Below, one piece after another: positions 10,318 through 19,348 of a stretch of 64,000 nucleotides of DNA. Source of the DNA: Sorex araneus. Taxonomy: Eukaryota; Chordata; Mammalia; Eulipotyphla; Soricidae. Position 1 is the first letter of the stretch, and each line of letters starts with the position of its first letter. The DNA lies in the NCBI RefSeq assembly GCF_027595985.1, contig NC_073306.1, positions 95,988,926 through 96,052,925 of the forward strand. Direction: 5' to 3'. The position numbers and the translations under genes were made by a program. The notes below the pieces were generated by a model, which had not been told where the DNA came from, made no database searches, and saw only the letters and a program-made list of their open reading frames with translations.

Positions 10318-10498
10318 CACTCTTTTTGTTTTATTTTGGGGGGAGCCCACACCTGAGAGTGCTCAGGAGTTCCTCATGACTACACTAAGGCTCTTTCCTA
10401 GTAATGCTCAGGGGACTATATTGGGTGCCAGAAATTGAACCAGTGTTGACCATGTGTGAGGCAAATACCTTTCCTGCTATACAAACTCTCCACTCCGA
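10318..10498 (-). mobile_element. SOR-type SINE, old
   Basis: GAGTGCTCAGGAGTTCCTC, AATGCTCAGGGGACTATA and CTCTCCACTCC mark an eroded full-length copy. Confidence 0.75.
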
Positions 10499-10500
10499 TT

Positions 10501-10560
10501 TTTATTTATTTATTTACTTATTTACTTACTTATTTTATGTACTTGGGTTTCATTTGTTCC
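10501..10560. repeat. (TTTA)n simple repeat
   Basis: TTTATTTATTTACTTATTTAC-like low-complexity sequence about 60 bp long. Confidence 0.7.
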
Positions 10561-10782
10561 CTTTCCCCCCCTTACTTTATTTGAGTTCATTTGAGAGTAA
10601 GTTTAGATTTTTTTCTTTATATTTTTGGTAGGTCTATAGTGCTATAGATGTCTCTCTTGGTACTGCTTTTGCTGTATATCATAGATTCTGGTAGTTTGTG
10701 TTTTATTTTCATTTATCTAAAAGTACTTTTTCCTTTTTTGGGGTCCAATCTCCAGTCCCACACACCCACACACTACCAGGAG

Positions 10783-10850
10783 TGATCCCTGAGTATAGAA
10801 CCAGGAATAAGCCCTGAGCACCTCTGAGTGTGGCCCCTCATAAAAAAGAA
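10783..10850 (+). mobile_element. SOR-type SINE 3' fragment
   Basis: Only the distal body remains (ACCAGGAGTGATCCCTGAG to GAGTGTGGCCCC), followed by an A-rich tail. Confidence 0.65.
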
Positions 10851-10855
10851 GAAAA

Positions 10856-11036
10856 GGAGGGAGGATGGAGAGATTGTACAGTGGGCAGGGCATTTGCCTT
10901 GCACGCAGCCGACCTGGGTTCGATCCCCGGCATCCCATATGGTCCCCCAAGCACCGCCAGGAGTAGTTCCTGAGTGCAAAGCCAGGAGTAACCCCTGAGC
11001 ATCGCTGGGTGTGATCCAAAAAGAAAAAAAAAAGGG
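10856..11036 (+). mobile_element. SOR-type SINE
   Basis: Full length, with GGTTCGATCCCCGGCATCC and GTGTGATCCAAAAAG. The A tail runs into a purine-rich GGA stretch. Confidence 0.9.
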
Positions 11037-11108
11037 GGGGGGAGAAGGAGGAGGGGGTCAAGGAGAAGGGAGAGGTGAAGGAGGAGCAGGAAGAGGAGGA
11101 GGAGGAGA
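11030..11108. repeat. GGA/GAA-rich purine tract
   Basis: An almost pure purine strand of imperfect GGAGAA/GGAGGA repeats that continues from the tail of the preceding SINE. Confidence 0.8.
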
Positions 11109-11126
11109 ATTCTTATTTAAAATGGA

Positions 11127-11128
11127 GT

Positions 11129-11205
<77 letters not shown>
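11127..11205. repeat. (TG)n(TA)n microsatellite
   Basis: About 20 bp of TG followed by about 58 bp of pure TA. Confidence 0.95.
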
Positions 11206-11209
<4 letters not shown>

Positions 11210-11274
11210 ACGTGGGTTAATGTGTCATGAATTAAAGTTGTTGTGTTCTTCTTATTTTGGAAGGATAGGAGTTT

Positions 11275-11377
11275 GAGCCACACTAAGCAATGAATGACTT
11301 GGGGGCCACATGATGCTGGGGATCAAGCCTTAGATTCCAGCATGCAAATGGCCCTTTGAGCCATTTCTCTGGCACTA
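11275..11377 (-). mobile_element. SOR-type SINE head-side fragment, old
   Basis: GGCCACATGATGCTGGGGATC, GCATGCAAATGGCCC and CATTTCTCTGGCAC correspond to the box B to head half of a minus-strand copy. Confidence 0.5.
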
Positions 11378-11414
11378 AAACTTTTTTTGCTTGTTGATTT
11401 TTGTTATTGTTATT

Positions 11415-11581
11415 GTTTGGTTTTGGACCATACCTGGTGGTTCTCTGGTGTTATTCCTGGCTCTGCACTCAGGAATCACTCCTGGTGGTGCTCAGGGAAC
11501 TATATGGGAGGTCAGGGAATCAAACCTGGGTCAGCTGTGTGCAACGCAAAAGCCCTACTCACTGTACAATCACTCCAGCCA
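11415..11581 (-). mobile_element. SOR-type SINE
   Basis: GGTGGTTCTCTGGTGTTATT, AATCACTCCTGGTGGTGC and AATCACTCCAGCC are visible in a moderately diverged full-length copy. Confidence 0.9.
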
Positions 11582-11734
11582 TTACCTATTGATTTTCAGT
11601 TAGGGTGATTTATCCATTGATAAGCAAGGTGTTAAGGTCCTCTGCTATAAATGAGTAGCTATCAAATCTCTGCTTAGGTCTGTTAATATTTATGTATTTT
11701 GATGTTCCTGTGTTAATGCATATCATACTGTCAT

Positions 11735-11962
11735 ACTGGGTTCTGTTGTTCATCGAGAGGGCACCAGTAAGGTCTCCATTGTGAGACTCATTGCTACTGT
11801 TTTTGAGATATTGAATATGCCATAGGTAGCTTGCTAGGTTCTGCCGTGAGGGCAGGGTATTATCGGTAGCTTGCCAGGCTCTCTGAGAGGGACGGAGGAA
11901 TCAAAACCAGATCAGTCATGTGCAAGGCAAATGCCCTACCCGCTGTGCTATCACTCCAGTCC
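11735..11962 (-). mobile_element. SOR-B SINE (second body type)
   Basis: The head and box B half (CAAGGCAAATGCCCTACCC, CTATCACTCCAG) is shared with SOR-type SINEs. The body instead contains GGTAGCTTGCCAGGCTCTC, GGTAGCTTGCTAGGTTCTG, TATTGAATATGCC, GAGACTCATTGCTACTG and GTTCATCGAG. It matches 37385-37640 in reverse complement, so this is a second SINE subtype with the same tRNA-like head. Confidence 0.85.
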
Positions 11963-12179
11963 ATTAATGCATATATATTAATAAATTCTGTGTCTTCTTG
12001 GATTGACTGTCTTTATATAATACTCCCCCTCTCTCACTATCTTTTTAAGTTGGAAAACTATTTTATTTCATGTAAGTCTAGCTGTGCCTTTTATACAGTT
12101 CCCATTCGATCTCTAGCTCTTCACTTAAAGCCTATGTTGGTTTTTAGAAGTGAAGTGGCCATTCTCAAGACAGCATATA

Positions 12180-12356
12180 GTTGGATTCTTTGGGGCATGG
12201 AGGAGGCACATACATGGCTATGCTGAAGGGCAACTACTTACTCTGTGCTCAGGGGTTGCTTCTGATGCTCTTCTGGGAACTATGTGGTACCTGGGAGAAG
12301 TAGCTGCCCACATGCAAAGCGTGCACTTGGCCCATTGAGCTGTCTCTATTGCCCAC
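12180..12356 (-). mobile_element. SOR-type SINE, old
   Basis: CTGTGCTCAGGGGTTGCTTC, TGGTACCTGGGAG and GCCCATTGAGCTGTC place it, with heavy divergence. Confidence 0.6.
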
Positions 12357-12529
12357 TGAACTATTTCAATGACTCGAGTTTCATATTTTAATCCAGCTAG
12401 TCACTCTGTGCCCTTTGCTGCTCTGACTTATATTTAGGGTATCTATTGATATATGAGGCTTTGCTATTGCTTATCTTCTGTATTCAGGTCATTCTATACT
12501 TCCATGGTATTATTTTCCTTGTGGGTTTA

Positions 12530-12676
12530 TTTGTTTGTTTTGGAGCCACTCTTGGCTGTGCTCAGGAACCACTTCTGGTGGGGCTCAGGGGGCAATATGG
12601 AATGAAGGAGATTAAAAACAGCTTGACTGCATGCAAGGCAAGAGCCTTACCTCTTGTACTATCCCTCCAGTCACAC
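12530..12676 (-). mobile_element. SOR-type SINE, shortened
   Basis: GGCTGTGCTCAGGAACCAC, GGGCTCAGGGGGCAATATGG and CTATCCCTCCAG are present. A segment of the mid-body is missing. Confidence 0.75.
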
Positions 12677-12734
12677 AAATCCCCTTTTAATGCTGTAACA
12701 TCACTATAAAATTAAAGGATCTATAGTTGTTCTT

Positions 12735-12862
12735 TTTATTATTTTGTTTGGGTGCTCAGGGTTTACACCTGGCAGAGCACAGGGACTATATATATGTGGT
12801 ACTGGGAATTAAATTTGGATTAATTGCATGCTGACCCTCTGTGATATCTCTCCAGCACCAAA
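12735..12862 (-). mobile_element. SOR-type SINE, shortened and old
   Basis: GGTGCTCAGGGTTTACACC, GTGGTACTGGGAATT and ATATCTCTCCAGCACC are visible. About one third of the body is lost. Confidence 0.6.
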
Positions 12863-12884
12863 ATCTAGCTCTGTAGGTTAAGGG

Positions 12885-13036
12885 GTTCTGGGCAACAATA
12901 GCAGTGCTCAGGGGCAACTCCTGGCTCTTTTCTCAGCTGTCGTTCCTGGTAGTGCTTAGGGATCTATATATGGTATCTGCAATCAAAGTGAGGTTGACCA
13001 CAAAAGCCTTACCCCTGTACTATCTCCCCCATCCCA
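12885..13036 (-). mobile_element. SOR-type SINE, old
   Basis: GCAGTGCTCAGGGGCAACTC, GTAGTGCTTAGGGATC and CTATCTCCCCCATCCC mark a diverged copy. Confidence 0.65.
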
Positions 13037-13238
13037 AACCTACTTTCTCTAGCAAACAAACAGAAAACGCTCCCCAATAACACTGGAGGATACAACAGCC
13101 CCGCACCTTGTCCTCCATCAATCTCACAGCCTGCCTTGGAGGGTGTATTGCTCACATCAGAAACCTCTGTGTGAGAATATACAAAACTACTGGATAGCAA
13201 AGGGATAGTTCTCAATCTTTTTGTTGTTTTTACATTTA

Positions 13239-13336
13239 TTTGTATTGGATATGCCAAAAACAGTAACAATAAGTCTCTCAATGAGAGACGTTACTGGTGT
13301 CCGCTCGAACAAATCGATGAGCAACGGGATGACAGT
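13239..13336 (+). mobile_element. SOR-B SINE 3' part
   Basis: The stretch from GATATGCCAAAAACAGTAAC through GAGAGACGTTACTGGTG to GATGACAGTGAC is almost identical to 37533-37622. The head and first half are absent, so the copy is 5'-truncated. Confidence 0.85.
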
Positions 13337-13339
13337 GAC

Positions 13340-13500
13340 ATTTATTTGTTTTGGGGTCACACCAGCAGTACTCAGGACTTACTCCTGGCCCTGTGCTGAA
13401 GGGTCACTCCTGATGGTGATTGGACAATGGGCCAGTGGAAGTGTAGAGTTCCTCCCTCCCTTCAAAGGTTGAGGCTGCAAGTTCAATTCCCTGCACTGGT
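13340..13500 (-). mobile_element. SOR-type SINE, partial
   Basis: The tail side is clear (TTTTGGGGTCACACCAGCAG, GGTCACTCCTGATGGTG). The head side is replaced by unrelated text with GCAAGTTCAATTCCC. Confidence 0.6.
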
Positions 13501-13699
13501 TCACACCTACAGTCTTTAGCACTCCCCAACCATCCCACTTACATGTGAGACCCCTGGTAAGCTGCTCAACTGATCCGTGAGTATTGCAGGCAAGCATCAC
13601 CACCATGAGTGAGACGCTGTAGCCAAGCATGTGGGCTCCTGGGCATCGCAGCTTTAAAAAAACAGGATGGGAAAGGGGGAAAGAAATTTAGACAGCATT

Positions 13700-13880
13700 G
13701 ACTTTGGAGGCCAGGACAGTACAGCAGGGTGTTTGCCTTGTGTGCTACTGGCCTGGGTTGAATTCCTGACATCCCATGTGGTCCCCAGCTCTGCCAGGAG
13801 TGATTCCTGAGTACAAAGCCAAGAGTAACCCCTGAGCATTGCTGGACCCCACCAAAAAGACCCCACTACCACCAAAAAAA
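13700..13880 (+). mobile_element. SOR-type SINE
   Basis: GGGTTGAATTCCTGACATCC, GCCAGGAGTGATTCCTGAG and GAGTAACCCCTGAGC are in order. The tail is interrupted by CCCC blocks. Confidence 0.8.
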
Positions 13881-13974
13881 CAGAAAACAGTATTGACTTT
13901 TTATAAAAAGGTACAATGGATGCTGTTTTGAAGGTAGTACTAAACAATAACATTTTAGTTTTATTATTATTATT

Positions 13975-14141
13975 ACTTGGTTTGGGGGCCATATCTGGTG
14001 GTGCTCCGGACTTACTCCTTGCTCTGTGCTCAGGCATCACTCCCAACAGTGCTCAAGGGACCATATGCAGAGCTGGGGATTGAACTAGGGTCAGTCACAT
14101 GCAAGACAAGCTCCTTAACCTTTGTACTATCTCTCCGGCCC
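13975..14141 (-). mobile_element. SOR-type SINE
   Basis: GGCCATATCTGGTGGTGC, GGGACCATATGCAGAGC and CTATCTCTCCGGCCC mark a full-length, moderately old copy. Confidence 0.85.
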
Positions 14142-14811
14142 AACATTTTTAAACAATGAGATCCTATCACTAAAAATAATTTTAAAGAATTTTCAGTTAA
14201 TGGCTTTTTTGTTGTTGTTCTTGTTGCCAAAAAAGAATGCATGACAGAGTGATCGATAACATGCCTCTCTGCGTGCAAATCCAGCAGAGTTAATTTTAGA
14301 GGCCGAATAGGCTGTATTAAATGACTCATAAGCTGGGAAGCATGTCATCTCTCGAGAAGTCACTGCCAGAAATTGGATAAGATGGAAGGTTTTTATAGCC
14401 AGAAAAAAGAATGGAACAAAGTTATTAGCAAGAGAAAAAGACTATTTCAGGCAGATCCACCTGCCCTTCGGTAATCATGCCATTACCTCACTAGGGCTGA
14501 CCAGGAAACTCCAGATTGATTGGTTTAAAGTTCCATTTGAGGGAGATGCTGAAACTGCACTTAGGTTAGTTATTAAATGCCAGTGGGGGTTGGCACGAAA
14601 TGCTTCATTCGATTCTGTTTCTTTTTTCCCCTTAACACTTCTAATCACTGAGCAAATCTAATCAGATGGAAGCAGAATAGAAATAGGATTTCAAAGCAAA
14701 AGGAAGTAATGTAAAATTTCTAACGTAGGATAATCAGGATTTTAATCAATTACATTAATTACGGTCATGTCGAATTTTTCTATTTCTCAGATTCATTTTA
14801 AAGGGTGGTTT
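14142..14811. other. repeat-free stretch, candidate conserved noncoding element
   Basis: About 670 bp without a SINE, LINE or microsatellite match, in a neighbourhood where SINEs are almost continuous. It is AT-rich with many TAAT/ATTA motifs (GGTAATCATGCCATTACC; AATCAATTACATTAATTACG). Long open frames are lacking. A regulatory role is only inferred. Confidence 0.35.
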
Positions 14812-15012
14812 CTGGGCTGAAGAAGTAGTTTAAAGGTTAAGGTGCTTGCTAGCCTGTGGCTGCTGCCAAGACCTTGGGTTGAATCCTGGCATCTCATATG
14901 GTCCCTGGAGCACTATTAAAGACCCCTGAGCATAGACTCAGGTGTGGCCCCCCAAACACACAGCCAGGTATAGCCCTTGAGCACTGCTGGGTATGGCTAA
15001 AATAAAAAAATT
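14812..15012 (+). mobile_element. SOR-type SINE, old, with duplicated 3' part
   Basis: The head TGGGCTGAAGAAGTAG and box B (GGGTTGAATCCTGGCATC) are followed by two successive versions of the distal body, each ending GTGTGGCC- or GGTATGGC-like. Confidence 0.7.
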
Positions 15013-15160
15013 CCTGGAGTCAGAGAAATTACTGATTGAGTCTGGAACACATGCTTTGCTTCAGGGAGTCCAAGTTCAACCCCCAGCACCATGCCATTCT
15101 GTAAGCAGCAATGGGGAAGCAAGCGCCCCAAGCTGGGAATAGCCCCTGAGCATCGCTGAG

Positions 15161-15166
<6 letters not shown>
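15013..15166 (+). mobile_element. SOR-type SINE, old
   Basis: GGAGTCAGAGAAATTAC, AAGTTCAACCCCCAGCACC and AGCCCCTGAGCATCGC are visible. The A tail is replaced by the CA microsatellite that follows. Confidence 0.6.

Positions 15167-15220
<54 letters not shown>
15165..15220. repeat. (CA)n microsatellite
   Basis: About 55 bp of uninterrupted CA, placed at the 3' end of the preceding SINE. Confidence 0.95.
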
Positions 15221-15221
<1 letters not shown>

Positions 15222-15237
15222 AAGCAGACTGATTTAT

Positions 15238-15487
15238 TGGGGCAGAAGAAATAGCTCCTAGGACTGAGCATGTGCCTTGCAGCTGAGAGGCCCCAGTACT
15301 GTGTGCTCCCCGGAGCAGAGGCTGTGGCTCTGGTGGTCCATGAGCACAGCGGGTCCGAGCAGCACTGCACGCAGGCCCCAAGCACCAAACCAGCTGTCCT
15401 ACAAAGCCACATCACGTAGCACCAAGAGTGACCCGGGCCCCTAACTACCGATTTGGAGCTGCCACTCACAAAAGAAAAAATAAAAGT
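15238..15487 (+). mobile_element. SINE with older, unusual body
   Basis: A SOR-like head (GGGGCAGAAGAAATAGC, TGCCTTGCAGC) leads into a GC-rich body not shared with the common type (GGAGCAGAGGCTGTGGC, GGTCCGAGCAGCACTG). It ends in an A-rich tail at 15471-15487. Confidence 0.45.
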
Positions 15488-15488
15488 T

Positions 15489-15717
15489 GAGGCCAGAGAG
15501 ATAGTACAAGGTAAGGCACTTGCACTCGGTGACCTGGGTTTGATCGCCACATGTTGGATATCAACCCTAAGTGCTTTAGGCTCTATCAGTGAATTGTCTC
15601 CTTTCCTCCTCCTAGAGGAATGTGTTATCCCCCCCCAAAAGACCCCTAAGCACAGAGTCAGCAGTAAGTCCTGAGCACAGGGCTGTGTCCTCTCCCCAAA
15701 ATAAAATAAATTAAAAG
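15489..15717 (+). mobile_element. SOR-type SINE with internal insertion, old
   Basis: The head (GAGGCCAGAGAGATAGTAC, GACCTGGGTTTGATCGCC) and distal body (AAGACCCCTAAGCACAGAG) are separated by about 80 bp of unrelated pyrimidine-rich text. Confidence 0.65.
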
Positions 15718-15741
15718 AAATAATCAAAAGAGTGCTTTCTT

Positions 15742-15919
15742 GGGGCTGGAGCGATAGCACAGCGGGTAGGGTGTTTGCCTTGCACACGGCCAACCCGGGT
15801 TCGAATCCCAGCATCCCATATGGTTCCCCTGAGTACCACCAGGGGTAATTCCTGAGTGCAGAGCCAGGAGTAACCCCTGTGCATCACCAGGTGTGACCCA
15901 AAAAGCAAAAAAAAAAAAA
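15742..15919 (+). mobile_element. SOR-type SINE, young reference copy
   Basis: This is a complete unit. The tRNA-derived head has box A (TAGCACAGCGGG) and box B (GGTTCGAATCC), the pol III internal promoter. The body then runs CAGCATCCCATATGG, GGGGTAATTCCTGAGTGCAG, GAGCCAGGAGTAACCCCTG and GTGTGACCCAAAAA, with an A-rich tail. AGTGCTTTCTT flanks it at 15731-15741 and 15920-15929 (the right copy shares its first A with the tail), showing insertion by target-primed reverse transcription. Such elements encode no protein and use LINE-1 machinery in trans (family knowledge). Confidence 0.97.
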
Positions 15920-16036
15920 AGTGCTTTCTTAGCCTTATTGTTCAATATGAATAAAAATTATTCATTGTATTTTAAACTCTTTAAGTTTAAAGTGTTAGAT
16001 GTCAATTAAAATGCACAAATGGGTTTCCAACTCTGT

Positions 16037-16202
16037 TTGGGGGTGGGAGTAACCTGGTGGTGCTGAGGGGTTACTCCTAGCTCTGTGCTCAGGAATCACT
16101 CTTGGCGGACTCAGGAGGCAGTATGGGGTGCCGGGTTCAACCCAGCTCTGCCACGCGCATGGCAAGAGCTCACCCACCCACTGTGCTCTCTCTCTGGTCC
16201 AG
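16037..16202 (-). mobile_element. SOR-type SINE
   Basis: GGTGGTGCTGAGGGGTTAC, GCAGTATGGGGTGCCGG and CTCTCTCTGGTCC are visible in a diverged full-length copy. Confidence 0.8.
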
Positions 16203-16384
16203 GTTTTCAACTCTTTTAGAAAGATGTAGGAGCAAAATGTTTGAAGATGAAGTAGGTCTTGGTCCTAAGAGGAAGCCTAGAGGATGGACTCAGTCCCAGA
16301 GCACAGCCAGACCCAGCAACAATTTCCTCTTTGGCTGCTCCCACTCCCCTCCCCCCCTTCCTAGCAAACAGCTCATCTGGGAGC

Positions 16385-16500
16385 CTTTCAACCTCAGGAG
16401 GGGCCTGACTCAGTCAAGCAATAACTGTCCCCTTGGGCAAGGTCATCACTTTGGGCCTCAATTTCCTCAAAAATTGAGGATTGTATGTTCTGGTTCTTCT
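16385..16500 (+). mobile_element. MIR remnant
   Basis: The order CCTTGGGCAAGGTCATCACT, TTTGGGCCTCAATTTCCTCA and AAAATTGAGGAT follows the conserved MIR core and 3' part. Confidence 0.65.
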
Positions 16501-16617
16501 TTTCCTACCACTTTCCTGCTCCCACCACTACTCTTTCATTTGTCACTTTAAGAATGTTTGGCAACAGAAGCCGTTATAGTTTGCTGGGAAGAAGACTGGA
16601 AAGAAAGGGAGAAAGAA

Positions 16618-16705
16618 GAAAGAAGCAGAGGTGGCTTGTCAGATGTCACACATCACTTGACTGGTCACTTACACAGGATGAGAACCTGGGTCTGGCTCTA
16701 GTGAT
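16618..16705 (-). mobile_element. MIR remnant
   Basis: AGATGTCACACATCACTTGAC followed by GAGAACCTGGGTCTGGC resembles a reverse-orientation MIR core (TCACACAGC, AACCCAGGTCTG). Confidence 0.4.
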
Positions 16706-16866
16706 GGCTAAAGGGTGGTATTTTACCCACCCACTTTTAATTTCAGGAGAGTTATCCAGCTTCTTACAGAATCTTAGGATGGTTCTTAACGTAGTTTCCT
16801 GACATAGGCTCTGATAACAATCCATCATGTCATGGGTTTTTCACTAAGCACTTGCCCAAAAAGCTT

Positions 16867-17042
16867 TTCTTTTTTGGTTTTTGGGTCACACCTGGCGATG
16901 CACAGGGGTTACTCTTGGCTCATGGACTCAGAAATTACTCCTGGTGGTGCTTGGGGGACCATATGGGATGCTGGGAATCGAACCCGGGTCGACCGTGTGC
17001 AAGGCAAACGCCCTACCTGCTGTGCTATCGTTCTAGCCCCCA
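16867..17042 (-). mobile_element. SOR-type SINE, young (first of a tandem pair)
   Basis: Full-length copy with GGCGATGCACAGGGGTTAC and AATCGAACCCGGGTCGACC. It is followed directly by CAAGCTTTT, a repeat of the AAGCTTTT before it, and then by a second copy. Confidence 0.95.
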
Positions 17043-17045
17043 AGC

Positions 17046-17226
17046 TTTTTTTTTTTTTTTTTTCTTTTTGGGTTACACCCAGCGATGCACAGGGGTTGCT
17101 CCTAGCTTTACACTTAGGAATTACTCCTGGTGGTGCACGGGAGACCATATGGGATATGGGAATAGAACCCGGCTCGGCCACGTGCAAGGCAAATGCCCTA
17201 CCCACTATGCTATCGCTCCAGCCCCA
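17046..17226 (-). mobile_element. SOR-type SINE (second of a tandem pair)
   Basis: A long T run is followed by GGGTTACACCCAGCGATGC and ends CTATCGCTCCAGCCCC. The orientation matches the adjoining copy. Confidence 0.95.
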
Positions 17227-17265
17227 CAAAAAACATTTTTTAACCAGAATCAGGGCGTCACTTTT

Positions 17266-17381
17266 CTTTTAATTTTATTTTTTTATTTTATTCTTTTATT
17301 GAATCACCATGTGGAAAGTTACAAAGCTTTCAGGTTTAAGTCTCAGTTATACAATGCTCAAACACCCATCCCTTCACCAGT
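17266..17381 (-). mobile_element. very short LINE-1 3' end with perfect target duplication
   Basis: Only the last ~116 bp of a LINE-1 are present (A-rich tail, GAATCACCATG, CAGTTATACAATG, CCCTTCACCAGT). AGGGCGTCACTTT flanks it at 17252-17264 and 17382-17394, so it is a single, extremely 5'-truncated insertion. Confidence 0.9.
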
Positions 17382-17574
17382 AGGGCGTCACTTTGTACAT
17401 AAAAATCTGAAGTTCTTCTCCTAAAGCTGGACTCTACTGCTGACTAAACAAAGTAGGTATATGCTTAAACCTCCCACTACTTCTCATTTCTCATTACGTT
17501 ATAAAAGAAAAAAATTAGTTTTGAAGAATCTGGCACCTAGAAAGAATATAAGGGATTAAGGATGGGGATGGGGG

Positions 17575-17702
17575 GAGGGGGTGTCGGTAAGACAGTACTG
17601 CAGGTAAGGCGTTGCCTTGCAAGTAACTTACCCAGGTCCAATCCCTGAGCACCTCCAGGAGTGTACCATAAGTACTGGGTGTAGCCCAAAAACAAAAACA
17701 AA
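17575..17702 (+). mobile_element. SOR-type SINE with internal deletion
   Basis: GGTAAGACAGTACTGCAGG and TTGCCTTGCAAG lead into CCAATCCCTGAGCACCTCC. The CATCCCATATGG segment is missing. Confidence 0.7.
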
Positions 17703-17716
17703 AATCTTACACTGAT

Positions 17717-17884
17717 TGGGGCTGGAGTGATAGCATAGAGAGTAGGGCGTTTGCCTTGCACGTGGCCGACCCGGGTTTGATTCCCAGCATCCCATATGGT
17801 CCCCGAGCACTGCCAGGAGTAATTCCTGAGTGTAGAGCCAGGAGTAACCCCTGAGCATCGCCGGATGTGACCCAAAAAGAAAAA
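17717..17884 (+). mobile_element. SOR-type SINE, young, with target duplication
   Basis: Complete unit inserted at the 3' end of the older SINE. AAAATCTTACACTGAT occurs at 17701-17716 and 17885-17900. Confidence 0.95.
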
Positions 17885-17962
17885 AAAATCTTACACTGAT
17901 CTTGGAAAAAATTTGGCCGCCACAGAGGTTCACTCCACCTCTGTGTATTTGTATCTATTGTT

Positions 17963-18567
17963 TGGTTTGGGGAGCATATCAGTAGTGCTCAGGGCATACT
18001 CTTGACTCTGCCCTCAGGGATCGCTTTTTTTTTCAAATCTTATTTATTTATTTCCTAGTGAATCATCGTGGAGTAAAGTTACAGACTTACAAATTTTCAT
18101 GCTTACATTTCAGTCATACAATGATCAAGTACCCATCCCTCCACCAGTGCCCATTTTCTACCACCAATGGTCCCAGCATACCTCCACCACCCCCACTCTG
18201 TCCCCTCTATCCTACCCCACCTCTATGGCAGGACATTCCCTTTTGCTCTCTCTCTCTTTTTGGGTGTTGTGGTTTGCTACAGAGGTATTAAGTAGGCATC
18301 ATGTTTAGTCTGTAGTCTATTTTCAGCCCGTAGTGGGCATGCCTAGCACCCTTTGCTTGGTGCTCTCTTCTCTATCAGAGCTGCTTCTTTACCTAGCTTC
18401 GCCAGCTTCCAAGCTGTGGAATAGTCCTTCTGGTACTTATCTCTACTATTCTTGGGTGTTATTCTCTCAGGGATCACTTTTGGCAGTACTTGGGGAATAC
18501 CAGGGATCAAACCCAGGTCACTGTGTGCAAGGCAAGCACCCAACCCACTGTACTATCTCCCCAGTCC
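17963..18567 (-). mobile_element. SOR-type SINE split by a LINE-1
   Basis: The tail side lies at 17963-18028 (TTTGGGGAGCATATCAGTAG) and the head side at 18466-18567 (GGGAATACCAGGGATC, CTATCTCCCCAGTCC). The two halves join exactly when the LINE-1 and one target copy are removed. Confidence 0.85.
18029..18465 (-). mobile_element. LINE-1 3' end nested in a SINE
   Basis: Antisense 3' end with TTTCAGTCATACAATGATC and CCCTCCACCAGTGCCCATT. It is flanked by CTCAGGGATCGCTTTT (18013-18028) and CTCAGGGATCACTTTT (18466-18481), one mismatch apart. Confidence 0.9.
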
Positions 18568-19177
18568 TTCATTCCAGCCCTGGCCCCTTATCCTATTGGC
18601 CACTCCATATTCTGATACCCACTTCTGGGTTCCCACTGCGTAAAGTACAGTGACAGATCGCTGAAGTTGGCTAGAGATGTGGGTGCACACCCAGCCAGAA
18701 GGAGGTCCCGCACCTGCACACTTATACGGGTGCATCAAGGAGGAGCCAGAGAGGGGTAAGAAGAAGAATTGTACATAAGCAAGAGAGCAGACCAGGGTGC
18801 GGCTGGAGAGAACTGCCCTATGGAGAGGCCAACTCTCCCCAACTGGAACAAGGTCACAGACAGGTCAGAGACTGGAGGCCCAGAACGCAGGAATGAAGCA
18901 AGTTAAACAATTCTCTGAAGAACTGTGTATATCTCTGGGGCTCTCTGCTCCTTTTGTTCAGCAGTTTGCTCACTGTTTCAAGTTGTTCTAATTTTTATCT
19001 CCCTTTAATTTTTGCACTGCTCAGCCCTCTTTCCCCTCGACCTCAACTCCCTCACTTTCCCACAGAGCTCCTAAGAGGTCACAATGGATTCTGAGTGAAG
19101 GCCCAGGTTTTACTGCCTCCTACCCCCTCTATCCAGAGGCTCTACAGAAGGCTGAGTTTATCTACTTTGCATTTATT
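18568..19177. other. no recognised feature
   Basis: Single-copy-looking sequence without a named repeat or gene structure. Confidence 0.4.
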
Positions 19178-19348
19178 CTTTTTATGGGTTACACCTGGCA
19201 GTGCTCAGGGCTTACTCCTGGGCCTGTGCTCACGAATCACTCCTGGCAGGCTAGGGGGACCATATGGGGTGTTTGGGGTGGAACCTGGGTCAGCCACACA
19301 CCACATGGAAGGCAAGCACCCTGCCTGCTGTGCTATTACTTGTCCCCT
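19178..19348 (-). mobile_element. SOR-type SINE
   Basis: GGGTTACACCTGGCAGTGC, GGGACCATATGGGGTG and GCTATTACTTGTCCC mark a full-length copy with a small AC-rich duplication near box B. Confidence 0.85.

Larger units (their letters stand above)
16203..16866. other. SINE-free stretch with two MIR remnants
   Basis: Apart from the MIR-like pieces at 16385-16500 and 16618-16705, nothing is recognised. Confidence 0.4.

Noticed and set aside
15029..15814. A 261-codon minus-strand frame
   Set aside because: It crosses several old SINEs and a CA repeat (Val-Cys run). No protein family is recognisable.
15742..15919. A functional tRNA gene in the SINE head
   Set aside because: The boxes are intact but the molecule continues into the SINE body and A tail and has target duplications.
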